Positions 63,481 to 64,000 of a DNA stretch of 64,000 nucleotides are shown piece after piece. A program made the position numbers and the translations under genes. The DNA comes from Bolinopsis microptera. Lineage: Eukaryota > Ctenophora > Tentaculata > Lobata > Bolinopsidae. Under the pieces are notes generated by a model. It had not been told where the DNA came from, ran no database searches, and worked only from the letters and a program-made list of their open reading frames with translations. The stretch is taken from assembly GCF_026151205.1 (NCBI RefSeq), contig NC_087079.1, positions 9,228,635 through 9,292,634 of the forward strand. The letters are read 5' to 3'. How positions within the stretch are numbered: position 1 is the stretch's first letter; each line of letters begins with the position of its first letter.

Positions 63481-64000
63481 AGGGACGATAGGGTCGTTTA
63501 CGACCCACCTTTTCTAGAGGCTATAGAGGACAAACCAAAATACTAAACACCACGAATCTTTCGCACATATGCTCAAAATTTATTGGGCTACATTATTGAC
63601 TTTCCAGTCGAGACCCAATTAATCACTAACAATTAAATAATTAGACTAATTAGTCGTCATAATTGGAAAATATTTCACTTAACTTCTTGCCTTTATTGGG
63701 ACATTAAAACTTTATGTAGGCTTATTTTTTTGAGAACAAAATAGTTGCGGGCAACGATTTTCTTGGCACAAATGAAAAGCCCGTGATAATCAAATGTTCA
63801 CAAACAGAGCTAGACGCTGTTCACTAACTGCGGTCGCATACGACCCACTCGTCCGGGTCGCAAACGACCCATCACGGTTTTTCAGCTATTACTTCTGAAA
63901 CAAAGACGTTAGGACAAAATAAAAACTGTAGCATAAGTTAAAAACGTATGGTCAATACTGTGTGACTCTAACTTTTCAAAAATAGAGAATTTGGGTCATT
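63475..64000. mobile_element. piggyBac-like element, partial
   Basis: It begins directly after TTAA with CCCATTAGGGACGATAGGGT. TTAA targets and CCC ends are typical of piggyBac. Palindromes GGGTCGTTTACGACCC (63492-63507) and GGGTCGCAAACGACCC (about 63856-63871) recur inside. The other end lies outside the window, and no transposase is seen in this part. Confidence 0.5.

Overview
The window is animal nuclear DNA: AT-rich, with GT-AG introns, long introns and many repeats. It is most consistent with an early-branching metazoan, probably a cnidarian. The grounds are a papain-like protease with a C-terminal ShK domain, CR1/L2-like and RTE-like LINEs, and rhodopsin-family receptors. The exact species cannot be read from the sequence.

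Layout. 1-2.6 kb: a telomere-like tract between inverted repeats, a 115-bp direct repeat and a retroelement-type ORF fragment. 2.9-6.8 kb: two uninterrupted plus-strand genes, a tail-anchored orphan protein and NELF-A. 7.2-38.8 kb: a complete CLPTM1 gene of 15 exons, whose phases close exactly into 613 codons. Intron 10 of CLPTM1 (22.75 kb) holds minus-strand genes. One is a signal peptide-kringle-laminin G gene that I assemble from phase-compatible exons. A class A GPCR lies in the first intron of that gene. A secreted cathepsin L-ShK protease lies inside a 5.2-kb element with inverted ends. 39.8-45.6 kb: a nearly whole CR1/L2-like LINE whose ORF1 joins an AlkB-type dioxygenase domain to an SGNH esterase. 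46.1-58.8 kb: a large degraded inverted duplication; its right half reads like low-quality consensus. 58.8-62.6 kb: repeats with no convincing gene. 62.6-64 kb: the 3' exon of an LGR-type receptor, cut by a piggyBac-like element that runs off the window.

The most unusual pattern is tandem repeats that begin at 5' splice sites. About 80 copies of a ~38-bp unit carry the last 18 coding nt and the donor of the laminin G exon. About 14 copies of a ~57-bp unit start at the CLPTM1 exon 12 donor. Two kringle exons have two and three tandem donor copies. Second are three mobile elements with G-run ends and 6-8 bp target duplications, one of which carries the whole protease gene. Third is the AlkB-SGNH LINE protein.
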